A program made the position numbers and the translations under genes. A stretch of 6,820 bases of DNA, taken from positions 1 to 6,820 of the forward strand of contig CANOHR010000058.1 of assembly GCA_947565875.1 (NCBI GenBank), written 5' to 3'. The notes beneath the pieces are model-generated. The model made no database searches. It was given only the letters and a program-made list of their open reading frames with translations, and was not told the origin of the DNA. The DNA comes from an uncultured Pseudoflavonifractor sp. Lineage in GTDB: Bacteria > Bacillota > Clostridia > Oscillospirales > Oscillospiraceae. Below are positions 5,598-6,820 of the stretch, one piece after another; within the stretch, counting starts at the first letter, position 1; each line of letters begins with the position of its first letter.

Positions 5598-6077
5598 ATG
5601 GCGGAAGAAAAAACCAATGTGATGCGGCTGTTGGACCAGAAAAAGATCCCCTACACCCCCCACGCCTATGACGTTTCCGACGGGGTCCTGGACGCTGTAA
5701 CGGCGGCAAAGCGGCTGGGAGTGGCCTCTGAGACTTGCTTCAAGACCCTGGTGACGGCAGGGGCCTCCAAGCGCAACTATGTTTTCGTCATTCCGGGAGA
5801 ACGGGAACTTGACTTGAAGGCCGCCGCCCGGGCGGTGGGAGAAAAATCCATTGAAATGCTCAAGCAGGCCCAGCTTCTTCCCCTTACCGGCTATATCCAC
5901 GGGGGCTGTTCCCCCCTGGGAATGAAAAAACAGTTTGAGACGGTGATCGACGCTTCCGCCCAGGCCATTCCCGAAATGACGGTCTCCGCCGGGAAGATCG
6001 GCCGCCAGGTAACTCTTTCCCCCCAGGCCTTGGCCTCTTTGGCGGGAGCCTCCTTCGCGGCGGTGACCCGAATGTGA
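5598..6077 (+). CDS. ybaK: YbaK/EbsC-family aminoacyl-tRNA deacylase (Cys-tRNA(Pro) deacylase type)
   Basis: This complete 159-residue protein is a single YbaK/ProX-fold domain, the full family length. Such enzymes hydrolyse mischarged aminoacyl-tRNA in trans; E. coli YbaK removes Cys from tRNA-Pro charged by ProRS. Evidence: CFKTLVT (47-53) holds the conserved lysine (Lys49, equivalent to Lys46 of E. coli YbaK by my recollection), then LDLKAAARAVG (71-81), and GYIHGGCSPLGMKK (98-111) gives the glycine-rich substrate loop and SPLG signature. VSAGKIGRQVTLSP (129-142) matches the YVSGGKRG region. Whether it acts on Cys-tRNA(Pro) or a related substrate cannot be decided by eye. GAGG (5584-5587) lies about 10 nt before the ATG. 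The gene has its own promoter and is divergent from the M42 gene. Confidence 0.93.
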   Translation: MAEEKTNVMRLLDQKKIPYTPHAYDVSDGVLDAVTAAKRLGVASETCFKTLVTAGASKRNYVFVIPGERELDLKAAARAVGEKSIEMLKQAQLLPLTGYIHGGCSPLGMKKQFETVIDASAQAIPEMTVSAGKIGRQVTLSPQALASLAGASFAAVTRM

Positions 6078-6087
6078 CGGAAAACGT

Positions 6088-6130
6088 CACGCCTTTGGCG
6101 TGCCGGGGCGTCAGGGAACCGTCGCCCTAC
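6088..6130 (+). repeat. Second REP-like repeat after the deacylase gene
   Basis: A 6-bp hairpin CACGCC-TTT-GGCGTG (6088-6102) starts 11 nt after the stop codon. It is followed by GCCGGGGCG (6102-6110), 12 other bases and CGCCCTAC (6123-6130). The last two blocks are identical to 4381-4389 and 4393-4400, in the same order but with a shorter spacer there. The hairpin is not followed by a U-run, so a terminator role is unproven. Confidence 0.5.
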
Positions 6131-6159
6131 TTTTCAAATGGGAAAATCTGTGGTATACT
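6131..6159 (+). promoter_or_regulatory. Predicted promoter of the membrane-protein gene
   Basis: TTTTCA (6131-6136), a 17-bp spacer ending in TGG (extended -10) and TATACT (6154-6159) form a plausible housekeeping promoter. The start would be near 6166, about 37 nt before the ATG. It begins directly after the repeat ending at 6130. Confidence 0.65.
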
Positions 6160-6202
6160 ATATGTTCAGCCCGGAATCTACCCCATAGAGAGGATCGATA
6201 CC

Positions 6203-6820
6203 ATGGGAAAAAAAATTCTCCCGGCCCTCCTGGCCCTGCTGGGCGGAGGCGCGGGATTTGCCCTGCGGAAATGGCAGCTTGCCACCGGCTTTGAAGCGGA
6301 TACCGCCCTGGCTATCCCTGGCGCTCCCGCCGCCATGGTCATGATCGCCTTTTCCGCCTGCATGGCCCTGCTGTTCTTTTTTCTGTGCCGAAAGGAGAAC
6401 GGCCCCCTTTCCTGGGAGAGCGCCTTTGCCGCAGGAGAACAGAATACCCTGGCTGCCACCGCCTTGATCCTCTCCGCCATGCTTCTTCTTGTGAGCGGTG
6501 GTCTGGAGATCATGGAGTATATGGTAAACGGCGCTTCCTTCTACACGGGGGAGACCGCCTTTGCCAAGGCCGCCTCCAGAGTCCTTCCCCCTCTGCGGAT
6601 TGTCCTTTGTCTGGGAAGTCTCCCCTGTGTTTTCTTCTGGAGCCGGGCCATCCTGCAAAAGAAGGACGGTAAGGAGTGCTTGTCCGCCCTGGAGCCCTGT
6701 ATCCTCTACTGTGTGTGGCTTATCTCCACTTACCAGTCCAGGGCCGCAGACCCGGTGGTCCAGGATTACCTTTACGAGGTCTTCGCCATTGTCACCGCCC
6801 TTTTGGGGTTCTATTTTATT
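6203..6820 (+). CDS. Unrecognised polytopic membrane protein, 5' part
   Basis: The frame stays open for 206 codons to the right edge; I do not recognise a family. The ATG follows GAGAGG (6188-6193) at 9 nt, and the N-terminus is MGKKILPALLALLGGG. Likely hydrophobic segments are about 5-21, 42-62 (MVMIAFSACMALLFFFLC), 83-101 (LAATALILSAMLLLVSGG), 130-149 (around CLGSLPCVFFW), 165-178 (CILYCVWLIS) and 192-206 running off the edge (VFAIVTALLGFYFI). The first could be an uncleaved signal anchor. Between them lie short basic loops (RKW, CRKENG, LQKKDGKE), suggesting alternation across the cytoplasmic membrane. Several Cys residues lie in or near membrane segments (53, 62, 135, 141) but form no CxxC. 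Composition resembles the neighbours, so nothing suggests recent transfer. The function is unknown; an integral protein of at least six segments is the safe description. Confidence 0.8.
   Translation, partial: MGKKILPALLALLGGGAGFALRKWQLATGFEADTALAIPGAPAAMVMIAFSACMALLFFFLCRKENGPLSWESAFAAGEQNTLAATALILSAMLLLVSGGLEIMEYMVNGASFYTGETAFAKAASRVLPPLRIVLCLGSLPCVFFWSRAILQKKDGKECLSALEPCILYCVWLISTYQSRAADPVVQDYLYEVFAIVTALLGFYFI

Noticed and set aside
6158..6658. Minus-strand open frame opposite the membrane-protein gene
   Set aside because: Gly/Lys/Gln-rich shadow. The plus frame has a promoter, a Shine-Dalgarno and coherent hydrophobic segments.
1..6820. Mobile element, CRISPR, toxin-antitoxin or new defence system
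   Set aside because: No transposase, integrase, nuclease, repeat-spacer array or paired small genes are visible. All but one gene are recognised housekeeping families.

Overview
The window is an ordinary chromosomal stretch from what looks like a GC-rich member of the Clostridia, most likely Oscillospiraceae (the Flavonifractor / Lawsonibacter / Intestinimonas kind). This rests on four things: the clostridial-type second GyrB/ParE protein, an alpha2 glycyl-tRNA synthetase under T-box control, M29 and M42 peptidases of clostridial character, and short GC-rich palindromic repeats of the sort common between genes in that group. The taxonomy is an inference from recognised families. No mobile element, defence system or CRISPR array is visible.

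Layout. (1) 1-1060, minus: 5' part of a type IIA topoisomerase ATPase subunit, running off the left edge. (2) 1061-1181: divergent intergenic region with crossed (face-to-face) promoters and an 8-bp direct repeat at a 20-bp period. (3) 1182-2432, plus: M29 aminopeptidase. (4) 2452-2491: strong hairpin shared by two convergent genes. (5) 2508-3917, minus: glycyl-tRNA synthetase. Its leader (about 3972-4196) is a complete glycine T-box with specifier GGC, UGGA in the T-box bulge, and competing antiterminator and terminator. It is preceded by a near-consensus promoter. (6) 4246-4401: gene-free, with an AT-rich palindrome and REP-like GC-rich hairpins. (7) 4437-5483, minus: M42 aminopeptidase. (8) 5484-5597: a second divergent region with crossed promoters and an inverted repeat between the two predicted start sites. 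(9) 5598-6077, plus: YbaK/EbsC-type aminoacyl-tRNA deacylase, followed by a second copy of the repeat. (10) 6203 to the right edge, plus: 5' part of an unrecognised polytopic membrane protein.

How the genes fit together. The genes are mostly single transcription units with their own promoters, not one operon. Two are aminopeptidases that would recycle peptides to amino acids. Two concern aminoacyl-tRNA: GlyRS, and a deacylase that clears mischarged tRNA. The synthetase senses uncharged tRNA-Gly through its leader. The best regulatory material is the T-box and the two divergent regions whose promoters point into each other. No previously undescribed multi-gene system was found.
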